A stretch of 64,000 nucleotides of DNA. Origin: Pseudomonas baetica (GTDB lineage: Bacteria; Pseudomonadota; Gammaproteobacteria; Pseudomonadales; Pseudomonadaceae). Below, piece after piece: positions 42,177 to 51,850 of the stretch. The DNA lies in contig NZ_JAIHLQ010000016.1 of assembly GCF_019733355.1 (NCBI RefSeq), forward strand, positions 62,001 to 126,000. The letters run 5' to 3'. Position 1 is the stretch's first letter; every line of letters starts with the position of its first letter. The notes under the pieces were generated by a model. The model made no database searches. It saw only the letters and a program-made list of their open reading frames with translations, and was not told the origin of the DNA. A program made the position numbers and the translations under genes.

Positions 42177-43283
42177 TCAGCTCCCGCTCTCATCAAAACC
42201 GTGGAAGAAACTCGCGACATGCGCAGCGTCCAGCGCGGCGAGGGTCGGGGGGTTCCAGCGAGGTGTCTTGTCTTTGTCGATCAGCAGGGCGCGCACGCCT
42301 TCGATCAAATCGCCGCGCGCGAACCACTGGCGATCCAAATGCAGTTCGAGGGCAAAGCAATGTTCCAGGCTCAGATGCCGGCCGCGACGAAGCATTTCCA
42401 GGGTGACCGCCATGGCTAATGGCGAACGGGTTTCCAGCAGATCAGCCGTAGTGGTCGCCCATTCGTGGCTGTCGGCCACGGTCACAGCGCGCAGTTGCTC
42501 GACCATGCTCGGCACATCCGGCAGGGCGAAAAAATGGTCGATGACCGGTCGCAGCTTTTGCAATGACGCATCGGGCAGGGTTTGTACGCCCATTCTGGCG
42601 AGCTGGTTCTGCAGATCCTTCAGCGGCGTGTCACTCCATTGCAGATGATCGAGTTGCTCATCGAGGGTCGCCAGTTTGTCGCTGTCGACGTACCAGTCGG
42701 CCAGCCCGCAATACAGCGCATCAGCGGCGCGAATCTGCACGCCGCTGACGCCCAGATAAATCCCCAGCTCACCGGGAATGCGCGACAGGAAATAGCTACC
42801 GCCTACATCCGGGAAATAACCGATGGCCACTTCCGGCATCGCCAGACGGCTCTTCTCAGTGACAACCCGCAGATCGGCGCCTTGCACCAGCCCCATGCCG
42901 CCGCCAAGGACAAAACCGTCCATCAGCGCGAGCACTGGTTTGCGGTAATGGTGGATCGTCAGGTCGAGGGCATATTCCTCGACGAAGAAATCTTCGTGCA
43001 GCCTATCGCCGCTTTTGAAGCTGTCGTACAGCGAACGAATGTCGCCACCGGCGCAGAAGGCTTTTTCACCGGCACCGCGTAGTACCACGGCGTGGACATT
43101 GGCGTCCGTGGCCCAGGCGTCGAGTTGCTGTTGCAGCAGACGAACCATGTCGAGGGTGATGGCATTGAGGCCGGCGGGGCGGTTGAGGGTCAGGTGACCG
43201 ATGTGGTTGCGAACCTCGGCCAGCACTTCGTTTTGCGTGGCATCCATGGACAAAGTCCTCGGGGATGAAGCCTGAGCAGTCAT
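42177..43283 (-). CDS. 3-hydroxyisobutyryl-CoA hydrolase-like (HIBCH) crotonase
   Basis: 368 residues, longer than simple hydratases and matching the HIBCH branch. Motifs: CAGGDIRSLYDSFKSG, ALMDGFVLGGGMGLVQGADL and MPEVAIGYFPDVGGSYFLSR. HIBCH releases 3-hydroxyisobutyrate from its CoA ester in valine breakdown. GGGAG precedes the ATG at 43283 (MTAQASSPRTL). Upstream gene of a two-gene unit with the acyl-CoA dehydrogenase; mmsA/mmsB, which would finish valine degradation, are not in the window. Confidence 0.88.
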   Translation of the reverse strand: MTAQASSPRTLSMDATQNEVLAEVRNHIGHLTLNRPAGLNAITLDMVRLLQQQLDAWATDANVHAVVLRGAGEKAFCAGGDIRSLYDSFKSGDRLHEDFFVEEYALDLTIHHYRKPVLALMDGFVLGGGMGLVQGADLRVVTEKSRLAMPEVAIGYFPDVGGSYFLSRIPGELGIYLGVSGVQIRAADALYCGLADWYVDSDKLATLDEQLDHLQWSDTPLKDLQNQLARMGVQTLPDASLQKLRPVIDHFFALPDVPSMVEQLRAVTVADSHEWATTTADLLETRSPLAMAVTLEMLRRGRHLSLEHCFALELHLDRQWFARGDLIEGVRALLIDKDKTPRWNPPTLAALDAAHVASFFHGFDESGS

Positions 43284-43425
43284 CACTAACTCCCTGCTTT
43301 TATTGTCTTTATTCGAGAAGCTCGCGCGCGAGCGTTGGTCGATCGTAACAGTGCAAATTTGCCGTGTACAACGGGGATATGTGCAGGGGCTGTCTGCGTT
43401 TTTGCCTTGGGTACAAGATTGCCGT

Positions 43426-43455
43426 TGTGGCGAGGGAAGTGCCTCCTTCGCCACA
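43426..43455. terminator. Palindromic hairpin after the HPP-family gene
   Basis: TGTGGCGA and TCGCCACA arms with an inner partly paired GGGAAGTGCCTCC; it begins 17 bases past the HPP gene stop on the minus strand. Sequence relative of the hairpin at 23903-23932. Confidence 0.6.
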
Positions 43456-43471
43456 TTGATGCAGGCGGCTG

Positions 43472-44158
43472 TCAGCTGAAAACTTCACCAATACTGCGCC
43501 GTTTGGCATGCAGTTCACTGGCATGGATCAGCCGTTCAAGATCCTCAGGCGTGACGTCGATGAACGCGTCCATGTCGGCCAGTGCCCGTTTCAGGTCTTG
43601 GGCGGTGATCGCCTGGCTGTCGACCGGGGCGACCGCTGGCGCAAGTTCGGCGGGGCGTTTTGGATAGCGAATGCGTGTGAGGTTGTTGTAGGCCAGCGCA
43701 CTGAGCAGCATGCTCGCCGCGCCGAGCATCGCGGGCGCCATGGCTTTCCAGTCCATGGCGATGGTGGCGGGATCGGCCAGCACCAAGGTGAGTGCCAACG
43801 CACCGGCCGGTGGGTGCAGGCACCGCAGCCAGCACATCAGGATCAACGCCATGCCCGCCGCCAGGCATGCGCTACCAAGGGTTCGTCCGAGTACGTGGGC
43901 AACCAATATCGCCACCCCACCTGCGCACAGATAACCGCCGATGATCGACCACGGCTGGGCGAGCGCCCCGGACGATACGGCAAACAGCAACACCGCCGAC
44001 GCACCCAACGGCCCGATCAGGTGATAAGCCACGTCATGGCCAAACACCTGCGCACACAGCCACACGCTGAACAACGTGCCCAACGCCATGCCGATAGCGG
44101 CGCGGCTCCATTCGGTGGGGCGGGTGTTGATGGCGGCGGGCAACCAGCGAGCGAGCAT
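43472..44158 (-). CDS. HPP-family integral membrane protein
   Basis: 228 residues. Four to five membrane spans with the eponymous motif CLHPPAGALALTLVL, and LIGPLGASAVLLFAV earlier. The C-terminal part (about 170-228) is a charged helical tail (QDLKRALADMDAFIDVTPEDLERLI) without the CBS pair seen in many HPP proteins. Some HPP proteins have been linked to nitrite transport in plants and cyanobacteria; the role here is unknown. The start at 44158 (MLARWLPAAINTRP) removes a Cys/Phe-rich upstream extension. Confidence 0.85.
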   Translation of the reverse strand: MLARWLPAAINTRPTEWSRAAIGMALGTLFSVWLCAQVFGHDVAYHLIGPLGASAVLLFAVSSGALAQPWSIIGGYLCAGGVAILVAHVLGRTLGSACLAAGMALILMCWLRCLHPPAGALALTLVLADPATIAMDWKAMAPAMLGAASMLLSALAYNNLTRIRYPKRPAELAPAVAPVDSQAITAQDLKRALADMDAFIDVTPEDLERLIHASELHAKRRSIGEVFS

Positions 44159-44313
44159 GTGAAACCGATCCTGTAAAAAATCCGGGCAAAAAAAAGGACT
44201 TGTCCGGCAATCCGGAAAGCCCTCGAAGTTGTTCCAACATTGGGGGAGGAACGCGCACAGTGTGCCGATCAATCTCTATGCTGACAAATTCATATTAATG
44301 CAGTTTTAGTGCA

Positions 44314-45492
44314 TTAATTTTGCACTGAAGCGACACGACGACCACTGATGTAACAGAGGTAACCGCCTAATGCGGCCAGAGTGCTCAAGGCATAAAACAT
44401 GCTCGGCGCGGGTGTGTGCATTAGCAGAAACCCGCACATTACGGGGCTCGCACCGCCGCCCAGTGCCGCCAGGTTCTGTGCCCCGTAGTAACTGCCGCGC
44501 AGTTCTTCAGGGGCCAGGGTGTCGACGAAGAGGAAATCCGCCGGGTAAATGATCATCTCGCCGAGGGTGAAGATGAACATCGCCACGCACCAGCCGACGA
44601 GGCTGTCAGCCAGACTGAAGCCGATCAGGCCAACGATGAACAATGCAGTGCCCCCCGCAATCCAGAAGCGCAGGTGCTCGCGGGTGAGCAGGCGCCCGAT
44701 CTGGTATTGCAGCAAAATCACCGTGATTGCGTTGCAGGCGAGCAGGGCGGCCATGGTGTCCAGGGTCTGTTGCTGCGTTTGGGTGACCAGCAGATATTGA
44801 GACAGGTATAAGGTGAAGCGTCCGTGTACCAGCGTGCTGAGCAGACAACCGAGGGTGAACAGGATCATCGTGCGGTCGTTCTTCAGGATGATCAGCGTAT
44901 TCACAAAGCTTTGTGGCTGGCCGACCGTTGATATCGGTTTTGCCTCCCGTGAGGCACCGAGCAGCAAAAAAATGCTGCCAATGGCGATCATGCCAGCAAC
45001 GATGAAGGGGGCCGACGGCTGGATACCGGCAATCACCACACCCATCATTGGGCCGACGGCATAACCGATATTGGTCAGCGTGTAGGTCAGTGAAAACGCC
45101 TTGACCCGCTGACCCACCGGCAAGTTTTCGCTGAGGATCGCCTTGGAGCAAATCAGGAACAGCGCCGAGGCGGTTTCACTGATGATCAGCACCAACGTGA
45201 CCAGATACAGGTTCTGCGCAAAGGTCAGCAGGATAAGGCCGATACCGCTGGACAGCATGGTCAGGATCAGCAATTGGCGCTTGTCCAGCCGGTCGATGAT
45301 GTAGCCGCCATACAGCGACAACAGCGTGGCACTGAACACCGCGATGCCTAGCAGCAAACCAACATCCTGCGGGTTGAGGCCCAGTTTGTTGCTTAGGAAC
45401 AGGGTCAGTAGCGGGCTGATCAGGGCGCGGCTGATGACGACGGTCAGCGAGCTGATCATCAACCGGCGGATGAGGCGTGAGTAGGTGGCCAT
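44314..45492 (-). CDS. MFS transporter (multidrug-efflux-like)
   Basis: 392 residues with 12 predicted spans. MFS pattern: GGYIIDRLDKRQLLILTML after the second span and GYAVGPMMGVVIAG in span five, the latter resembling antiporter motif C of the drug:H+ class (MdtH/YdeE-like). The substrate is unknown. Isolated gene, placed between the HPP gene and the end of the arn operon. Confidence 0.86.
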   Translation of the reverse strand: MATYSRLIRRLMISSLTVVISRALISPLLTLFLSNKLGLNPQDVGLLLGIAVFSATLLSLYGGYIIDRLDKRQLLILTMLSSGIGLILLTFAQNLYLVTLVLIISETASALFLICSKAILSENLPVGQRVKAFSLTYTLTNIGYAVGPMMGVVIAGIQPSAPFIVAGMIAIGSIFLLLGASREAKPISTVGQPQSFVNTLIILKNDRTMILFTLGCLLSTLVHGRFTLYLSQYLLVTQTQQQTLDTMAALLACNAITVILLQYQIGRLLTREHLRFWIAGGTALFIVGLIGFSLADSLVGWCVAMFIFTLGEMIIYPADFLFVDTLAPEELRGSYYGAQNLAALGGGASPVMCGFLLMHTPAPSMFYALSTLAALGGYLCYISGRRVASVQN

Positions 45493-45571
45493 GAAGAGGT
45501 CAATGTCCTTATTTCAGCGCTCGGCTGGCGCGCGGCCATCCTCGCCGCGCACAGGCCACCGGTCAAGCTGA

Positions 45572-45594
45572 ACCCTCCCGATGGTGGGGAGGGT
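45572..45594 (-). terminator. Candidate terminator of the arn operon
   Basis: ACCCTCCC and GGGAGGGT arms (8 bases, 7-base loop) start 10 bases after the last stop of the arn operon. The minus-strand tail has only TT, so termination may be weak. Confidence 0.55.
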
Positions 45595-45603
45595 GGTTAG
45601 CGG

Positions 45604-47226
45604 CTACAAGGGCTTGAGGTACAACAGGACGTAGTTGTTTTTATCAAAGGCGCCGCTCAGTACCGGTTGTAACGAACCGAGTGACGACCCCTTCAATGTC
45701 AGGAAATCACTGCGATCCATGATCAGCCACGCCGGGCCTTTAAGCGCTTCCAGCTCCTGTGCGGTTTCGGTGAACTGCGGTTGCAGATCCTGTTCGATGT
45801 TGACCATGAACTTGATCGCCTTGGCGTCCTTGCCCATCCCGTGCAGCACCAACGGTGCAGGGTTTTGCTGAACCTGGGCAAACGCGGCACGACTGAAGGT
45901 CTGTGTGTCATACAGCCGGCGCTCAACCGGTTCAAACACTGACGCATACACCGTCCACAACGCCAGCACTGAACACAGTGCCAATGTTTCAGCGCGCCAG
46001 CGGGGCCTCAACAACCGCCACAACGCCGCCAATTGGAGGGCGCCCAACACGATCATAACGAGGGTGATTTCGCCCAGTTGCTCGGGGAAACGCTTCTTTG
46101 CGAGCAGCAAGGCCAATATCAACAATCCGGGCGTTGCCAGCCAGAGGCCAAGTATCAAACCGCGCAGCCACGCGAACCCCCGACCTTGAGCAACCTGAAA
46201 TGGATACGCCGCGATGATCGCCGCCATCGGCAACATCGGCAGCAGATACCGTGCCTTTTTCGCCTGCGGAATCGACAACCCGACCATCACGATCAGCCCG
46301 GCCGCCGCGCAATACTGCACCAGCCGCAAGGCCGGCCCGCGCTGCTGTGGTTTGCTCAGCCAAGCAGCCGCCAACGCCAGTAAGGCCAAGGGATATGCCA
46401 GCGCATAGTTGCCCAGCGAACTGGTGAAGTAATACAGCGAACCGCTGACGCCTTCGCTGCCGTCCATGCGCCCCATGAACTGCATGCGAATCACGTCCTG
46501 CATAAATACTGGCCCGCCGCTGAGTCTGGCAAACCACAGCAGCAGGCCCACACACGCCACCAGCAGCACTGAGGCCAACAGACCAAACACGAACAACCGC
46601 GACCACTGTCGGTTGAGCAGGTAATAACTGCATAGCATTCCGGTCGGGACCACCAACCCGATCGGCCCGCGAATGCCGAAGCCGAGCAACAGCAGCACGA
46701 AAATCAGCGGCCAACGACGTCCGCCGCCGAAATGTTCATGGGCATAACCGAGGTAGAACACCGCAAAAGCCACGGCGGCGAGCATCAAGTCCTGAGACAC
46801 AGCACGCACTTCGGTGACAAAAGTGCCGGTCAGTATCAGCAACAAAATGCTGATAAGCGCCCAACGGCGCGAGTAGGGCGCCAAGAGCCGGTACATCAGT
46901 GTCACGATCACCGCGCCGGCGACGGCACTCGGTGCCCATGCAGTGAACGCATTGACCGCACCGAACGGCAACGACAAACACCAGATAAAGAGCGTCGACA
47001 GCGCCGAGTAATCGGCATACGGCTGACCATACGTCGTGGGAAACACCGTCGGCCCGTGGCGCAGCATCTCCTGAGCGAACAGCACAAAACGCGAGTCAAA
47101 ACCGATAGGGGCCTGCCCGTAGACCCCAGCGACAAATAACAAAAATGCCAACAGTCCCGCGATCAGGGACTGTTGGCGGATGGCAGGCGACAACGTGATC
47201 AAGCGACGTCTGACGTGTGAGGCCAC
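45604..47226 (-). CDS. GT39-family membrane glycosyltransferase at the end of arn
   Basis: 540 residues, about 11 membrane spans, with the ArnT/PMT-like layout: an acidic and aromatic first periplasmic loop (FDSRFVLFAQEMLRHG), RAVSQDLMLAAVAFAVFYL and IPQAKKARYLLPMLP (conserved R/K-Y-L-L-P motif), then a soluble C-terminal domain. Such enzymes transfer sugars from undecaprenyl-phosphate donors to envelope acceptors. It overlaps the ugd stop by 28 bases, so it belongs to the arn operon although it is not one of the standard arn genes. Acceptor and sugar unknown. Confidence 0.86.
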   Translation of the reverse strand: MASHVRRRLITLSPAIRQQSLIAGLLAFLLFVAGVYGQAPIGFDSRFVLFAQEMLRHGPTVFPTTYGQPYADYSALSTLFIWCLSLPFGAVNAFTAWAPSAVAGAVIVTLMYRLLAPYSRRWALISILLLILTGTFVTEVRAVSQDLMLAAVAFAVFYLGYAHEHFGGGRRWPLIFVLLLLGFGIRGPIGLVVPTGMLCSYYLLNRQWSRLFVFGLLASVLLVACVGLLLWFARLSGGPVFMQDVIRMQFMGRMDGSEGVSGSLYYFTSSLGNYALAYPLALLALAAAWLSKPQQRGPALRLVQYCAAAGLIVMVGLSIPQAKKARYLLPMLPMAAIIAAYPFQVAQGRGFAWLRGLILGLWLATPGLLILALLLAKKRFPEQLGEITLVMIVLGALQLAALWRLLRPRWRAETLALCSVLALWTVYASVFEPVERRLYDTQTFSRAAFAQVQQNPAPLVLHGMGKDAKAIKFMVNIEQDLQPQFTETAQELEALKGPAWLIMDRSDFLTLKGSSLGSLQPVLSGAFDKNNYVLLYLKPL

Positions 47227-48578
47227 TGTTGCAGCGGGATCGGCAATGTGCGCGATTCACCACGGCCCATCGGGAAGTAGTGGAAACCGTTACGTGCCAG
47301 ACGGTCAGCGTCGTACAGGTTGCGTCCGTCGAAGATCACTGGGGAATTGAGGCGCTGTTTGATCAAGTCGAAATCCGGCGCCTTGAATTGCTGCCATTCG
47401 GTACAGATGATCAGCGCATCAGCACCCGGCAATACCGATTCCGGTGTGCCCATGAGCATCAGTTTCAGTTCGTTGGGGTACAGGTTCTGGGTTTCCTGCA
47501 TGGCTTCGGGGTCGAACGCACGCACGCTGGCACCGGCGGCCCACAACTCTTCAAGCAAAACCCGGCTCGGCGCATCGCGCATGTCGTCGGTGTTGGGCTT
47601 GAACGCCAAGCCCCAGAGGGCAAAGGTCTTGCCGCGCAGATCACCTTTGTAGAACGCGTTGATGCGCTCGAACAACTTGTGCTTCTGCCGCTGGTTGATC
47701 GCCTCGACCGCTTGCAACAAGTCGCTGGAGCAATGCGCCTCTTCGGCACTGTGGATCAGCGCACGCATGTCCTTGGGGAAGCACGAACCGCCATAACCGC
47801 AGCCCGGGTAGATGAAGTGGTAGCCAATACGCGTATCGGCGCCGATGCCCTGACGGACCGACTCGATATCGGCGCCCAGGTGTTCGGCGAGTTCGGCGAT
47901 CTGGTTGATGAAGCTGATCTTCGTCGCCAGCATGCAGTTGGCGGCGTACTTGGTCAGCTCGGCGCTGCGCAGGTCCATGAACATGATGCGGTCATGGTTG
48001 CGGTTGAATGGCGAGTACAGATCGCGCATCACGTCACGCACTTCGTCACCTTCACAGCCGATGACGATGCGGTCCGGACGGCGGCAGTCGGCAACGGCCG
48101 AGCCTTCCTTGAGAAACTCCGGGTTGGAGACGATATCGAACTGCAGCAGCCGACCCGCCTTGACCAGCGCCTTTTCGAGGTGCGCGCGCAGCCTGTCGCC
48201 GGTGCCCACCGGTACCGTGGATTTCTCCACCAGGATCAGGGGTTGCTCACGATGACGGGCAATCGCGTCACCGACTGACAGCACGTAGCGCAGGTCGGCC
48301 GAGCCGTCCTCTCGGGACGGCGTGCCGACCGCGATGAACGCAACGCGACCGTGTTGCACGGCGAGTTGTTCATCGGTGGTGAATTGCAGGCGTTTCGAAT
48401 CCAGACCTTCGCGCACCAGGCTGGCCAGCCCCGGTTCGAAGATGCTGACATGGCCTTGCTTGAGCAGATCGACCTTCTTCTGGTCGACGTCCATGCACAC
48501 GACGTCATGCCCGACCTCGGCCAACACAGCCGCTTGTACCAGACCGACGTAACCGCTTCCAAACACTGTGATTTTCAT
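47199..48578 (-). CDS. ugd: UDP-glucose 6-dehydrogenase
   Basis: 459 residues. N-terminal Rossmann FGSGYVGLVQAAVLAEVGHD, and the catalytic Cys in YPGCGYGGSCFPKDMRAL. It oxidises UDP-glucose to UDP-glucuronate, the substrate of ArnA, and so supplies the L-Ara4N pathway (also called pmrE). Its ATG overlaps the arnF stop by four bases. Confidence 0.95.
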   Translation of the reverse strand: MKITVFGSGYVGLVQAAVLAEVGHDVVCMDVDQKKVDLLKQGHVSIFEPGLASLVREGLDSKRLQFTTDEQLAVQHGRVAFIAVGTPSREDGSADLRYVLSVGDAIARHREQPLILVEKSTVPVGTGDRLRAHLEKALVKAGRLLQFDIVSNPEFLKEGSAVADCRRPDRIVIGCEGDEVRDVMRDLYSPFNRNHDRIMFMDLRSAELTKYAANCMLATKISFINQIAELAEHLGADIESVRQGIGADTRIGYHFIYPGCGYGGSCFPKDMRALIHSAEEAHCSSDLLQAVEAINQRQKHKLFERINAFYKGDLRGKTFALWGLAFKPNTDDMRDAPSRVLLEELWAAGASVRAFDPEAMQETQNLYPNELKLMLMGTPESVLPGADALIICTEWQQFKAPDFDLIKQRLNSPVIFDGRNLYDADRLARNGFHYFPMGRGESRTLPIPLQQWPHTSDVA

Positions 48579-48979
48579 GGAGCACTCCTGAATTCGGGCG
48601 CACGAGCCGGACGAGTGTTAATGGTGATGACCCCGAGCATGACCAGCGCCACGCCCAGTGATTTAGTGAAACTGAAGGATTCGTTGAACAGCGGCAGACT
48701 GGCCGCCAGCAGGTACACCAGCGCATAGCTGATGCTCAGCAGTGAATACGCGCGGCCCAATGGCAGATCGCGCAGCGCGGCGAGCCAGCACAGCATCGAC
48801 AGGGCGTAGGCGAAAATGGCCGTGAACACGACCGCCAATGCGTGCAGGTCGATGCCGTCCAGCGCCAGCCATTGCTCAGGTGCTGGCAGGCGCGTCATGC
48901 TCCAACGCATGCCCAGTTGCGCCGCGCTGACCAGCAACACGCTGCTCATGGCGAAGGCGATCCCACGACGTTGGCTCAT
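48575..48979 (-). CDS. arnF: ArnF, flippase subunit for undecaprenyl-phosphate-L-Ara4N
   Basis: 134 residues with four membrane spans, EmrE-like, for example SSVLLVSAAQLGMRWSM and LPLGRAYSLLSISYALVYL. With ArnE it moves undecaprenyl-phosphate-L-Ara4N to the periplasmic face. Overlaps its neighbours arnE and ugd by four bases each. The start at 48979 (MSQRRGIAF) is set by the ATGA overlap. Confidence 0.92.
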   Translation of the reverse strand: MSQRRGIAFAMSSVLLVSAAQLGMRWSMTRLPAPEQWLALDGIDLHALAVVFTAIFAYALSMLCWLAALRDLPLGRAYSLLSISYALVYLLAASLPLFNESFSFTKSLGVALVMLGVITINTRPARAPEFRSAP

Positions 48980-49320
48980 GATTGTTGCCCCAGCAGTACG
49001 ACACCGCCGATCACCAGCGCTACCCCCAGCCAATGCCGGCGGTCAATGTGTTCGCGGAAAACGAAGCGGGCGATCAACGTGATCAGCACGAAGTTGAGGC
49101 TGAGCATCGGGTAGGCAATGCCGACTTCCAGACGCTGCAATACCAACAGCCAGACCAGCAAGCCACTGCCCAGCGCCAAAAGTGCAAGCCACAACCACGG
49201 CGAACGCAGTTTTTCAGCCCAGGACGAATCAACGCCGCGCCAACTCTCCACCGCGTATTTTTGCGCCACCTGACCCAGACAGGTCAGCAGGCACGCGACC
49301 AATAGCAGCAACAGGCTCAT
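48976..49320 (-). CDS. arnE: ArnE, flippase subunit
   Basis: 114 residues with four spans (SLLLLLVACLLTCLGQVAQ ... EVGIAYPMLSLNFVLITL ... HWLGVALVIGGVVLLGQQ), an SMR-like small protein that pairs with ArnF. Start at 49320 overlaps the arnT stop (ATGA). Normal length for ArnE. Confidence 0.93.
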   Translation of the reverse strand: MSLLLLLVACLLTCLGQVAQKYAVESWRGVDSSWAEKLRSPWLWLALLALGSGLLVWLLVLQRLEVGIAYPMLSLNFVLITLIARFVFREHIDRRHWLGVALVIGGVVLLGQQS

Positions 49321-50969
49321 GACGCCTCCTTGGGTAGGATCATGATCACCAGATTGCCCTGCTCGTAACGGATGCCGTCCTTGGGCAGTTTGTCGATTTC
49401 GTCCAGTTCTTCCTGCCCCTTGACGCGCATCACCACGCCGACCGAACCGCTGCGGCGAGCCTCGTGCATCCACTGTTGCACTTGATCGGAATCGACCCGT
49501 TGTTGAATGCCGTCAGGATAGGCAAGGCCATATTTCAGTTCGCCTATCGTGTTGTACAGCGCGACCTGCGGGCGTTTCAGGCGCCAGGCGAGGGCCGAGG
49601 CCGCGCCCAGATCGTTGCTCAACAAGTGCGTGGTTTGTGCCAGTTCAGTGACGTGATGACGGATGAACTGATCGGGCATCTTGTTGGCGACCACCGATTT
49701 GGGCAGCGCGGCCGGCAACACGCCAATCAGCAACAGGCTGCCGAACGCCGGTGCCGCCCAGCATTGCAGAGGACGGAAGGCTTGCAGCAGGTTGGCGATG
49801 ATCCAGCCGGTCAGGGCAATGAACACCAGCACCATGTTGTGCAATTCGTGGTCGTACAGCGGTTTTTTCAATTGCAGGTAGACCACTGCGATCAGCGTCA
49901 CCAGCCCCAACAATAGGTTCAGCAGACCATTGATGCTCAGCGCCCGGCCTTGCTCAAGACGTAAACGGTCGGCCAGCGCATGACCGAGCAGCAACGCCAT
50001 CGGCAGCAGGCAGGGCAGGATGTAAGTCGGCAACTTGCCGTTGCTCAAGCTGAAAAACAGCAGCGGCATCAGCAGCCACAGCAGCAGGAACACGACTTGG
50101 GGCTGAGCGCGGGTTTGCCAAGCCTGCTTGAACGCCGTCGGCAACAGGCCAACCCACGGCAGACTGAATGCCACCAGCAGCGGCAGGTAAAACCACCACG
50201 GCGCATCGTGCTGGGCATCGTCACCGGCAAAGCGACGGATGTGTTCGTGCCAGAAGAAGAACCGCCAGTAATCCGGTTCTTGCGCATGCACCGAGAGCAC
50301 CCACGGCAGGCTGACGATGATCGCGACAGCAATCGCCACCGGGCCGTACATCAGCAATTCACGCCAACGTTTTTGCCAGAGCATCCACGGCAAGGCGATC
50401 AGCACCGGCAGCAGCCAGGCGAGAAAACCCTTGGTCATGAACCCCATGCCGCAGGCCAGTCCCAACAACGCCCAAGCGGCCAGGCGCTTGCCGCCGGTGT
50501 GACTGTCGACGGCAAACCACAGCGCGACCAGGCTCAAGTTGACCCAGAAAGTGAATTGCGGATCGAGGTTGGCGTAACCGGCCTGCCCGGCAACGATTGT
50601 GAAACTCATGTAGAGCAGGGCGCAGACAAAGCTTTTGCGCGGCTCGTTCCACAAGCGCCGAGCGATCAAGAAGCACAGCAACACGCTCAAACCGGTGCTC
50701 AATGCCGAGGCAAAGCGCACACCGAACAGGTTTTGCCCGAACAGCTCCTGACCCAGCGCGATCATCCAGTACCCGGCAATCGGCTTCTCGAAATAGCGCA
50801 GGCTCATGAAGTGCGGCGACACCCAGTTACCGCTCAGGAGCATGTCCTGGCTGATTTGTGCGTAGCGGGTCTCGTCTGGAATCCACAAACCGTGAGTGCC
50901 CAGCGGCAGCAAATAAGCGAGCAGGAAAAAAACCAGCAACAGCAGCGGCAATGTCCAGCGTTGAGTCAT
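49317..50969 (-). CDS. arnT: ArnT, L-Ara4N transferase to lipid A
   Basis: 550 residues, the standard ArnT length. Twelve or so spans; first periplasmic loop with GLWIPDETRYAQISQDML (the acidic residues needed for catalysis) and YFEKPIAGYWMIALGQELFG; soluble C-terminal domain (LLSNDLGAASALAWRLKRP). It transfers L-Ara4N from the lipid carrier to lipid A phosphates on the periplasmic side, lowering affinity for cationic peptides. Four-base overlaps with arnD and arnE. A paralogue begins at the window's right edge. Confidence 0.95.
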   Translation of the reverse strand: MTQRWTLPLLLLVFFLLAYLLPLGTHGLWIPDETRYAQISQDMLLSGNWVSPHFMSLRYFEKPIAGYWMIALGQELFGQNLFGVRFASALSTGLSVLLCFLIARRLWNEPRKSFVCALLYMSFTIVAGQAGYANLDPQFTFWVNLSLVALWFAVDSHTGGKRLAAWALLGLACGMGFMTKGFLAWLLPVLIALPWMLWQKRWRELLMYGPVAIAVAIIVSLPWVLSVHAQEPDYWRFFFWHEHIRRFAGDDAQHDAPWWFYLPLLVAFSLPWVGLLPTAFKQAWQTRAQPQVVFLLLWLLMPLLFFSLSNGKLPTYILPCLLPMALLLGHALADRLRLEQGRALSINGLLNLLLGLVTLIAVVYLQLKKPLYDHELHNMVLVFIALTGWIIANLLQAFRPLQCWAAPAFGSLLLIGVLPAALPKSVVANKMPDQFIRHHVTELAQTTHLLSNDLGAASALAWRLKRPQVALYNTIGELKYGLAYPDGIQQRVDSDQVQQWMHEARRSGSVGVVMRVKGQEELDEIDKLPKDGIRYEQGNLVIMILPKEAS

Positions 50970-51850
50970 GCGCCTTGCACTCCCAGCCAGCCTTCACGGC
51001 CGTCGAGGGCGCCGCGCTCTACGCGGCCCACGGGCAAGGTGTTGAGGAACTCGGGCAACAAGTTGCCCAAAGGGTTGAACTCGATGTTTCGCTGGCGTGC
51101 CTCGGCCAGCAATTGACGAAAATCCTGAGCCATCAGAATCCCTTCTACTTCGGCATGAATGGTATAGACGTTGAGGTTTTCCGGGCGCAAGCGATCGAGG
51201 ATGTACGCATTGAAGTCCTGCGCAGCTACGCTCGGGCCGACGACTTCGTCGAAGGTCGGCAAGTCCACCGGTATCTGTGGCGTGCCCGGTGTGCCGTCAG
51301 CCAACAGCGCGCGGAACATCCGCTGCCCACGGCAATCGCTGTTGTAGCGAAAGCCGAAAGCTTGCTTGGCCTCGATCACGCGCTCGTCCGCACGCCAACC
51401 GGCGGCGGCCGAACATTCAATCTTCTGCCCAAGAATGTCGCTCAAGGTGTCGACACCCTGACGAATCTGCTCGATCAGTTGCTTGTCGCTCCAACGCCCG
51501 GCATTGGCCTGCCAGCCATGGTGATCCCAGGCGTGCAGACCGACTTCATGACCGGCGTCCCGGGCCTGACGCATCAGGTGCCCGAGATCGCGGCCAATCG
51601 GTTTGCCGGGCCAGGCAGTGCCGGCCAGCAGAATGTCCCAGCCGTACAGGCCGGCAGCGTTGGAACGCAGCATTTTCCAGAGGAACTGCGGGCGGATAAG
51701 GCGCCACAGATGCCGGCCCATGTTGTCCGGGCCGACACTGAAGAAAAACGTTGCCTTGACCTGCGCCTCGTCGAGCATCTCCAACAGTCGCGGCACACCT
51801 TCACGGGTGCCGCGGTAGGTGTCGACATCGATACGAAGACCTGCCTGCAT
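50966..51850 (-). CDS. arnD: ArnD, deformylase
   Basis: 294 residues, NodB/polysaccharide-deacetylase fold: QAGLRIDVDTYRGTREGVP at the N-terminus carries the metal-binding Asp, and HEVGLHAWDHHGWQAN the His residues. It removes the formyl group from undecaprenyl-phosphate-L-Ara4FN. The start ATG overlaps the arnA TGA by one base (TGATG). Confidence 0.94.
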   Translation of the reverse strand: MQAGLRIDVDTYRGTREGVPRLLEMLDEAQVKATFFFSVGPDNMGRHLWRLIRPQFLWKMLRSNAAGLYGWDILLAGTAWPGKPIGRDLGHLMRQARDAGHEVGLHAWDHHGWQANAGRWSDKQLIEQIRQGVDTLSDILGQKIECSAAAGWRADERVIEAKQAFGFRYNSDCRGQRMFRALLADGTPGTPQIPVDLPTFDEVVGPSVAAQDFNAYILDRLRPENLNVYTIHAEVEGILMAQDFRQLLAEARQRNIEFNPLGNLLPEFLNTLPVGRVERGALDGREGWLGVQGA

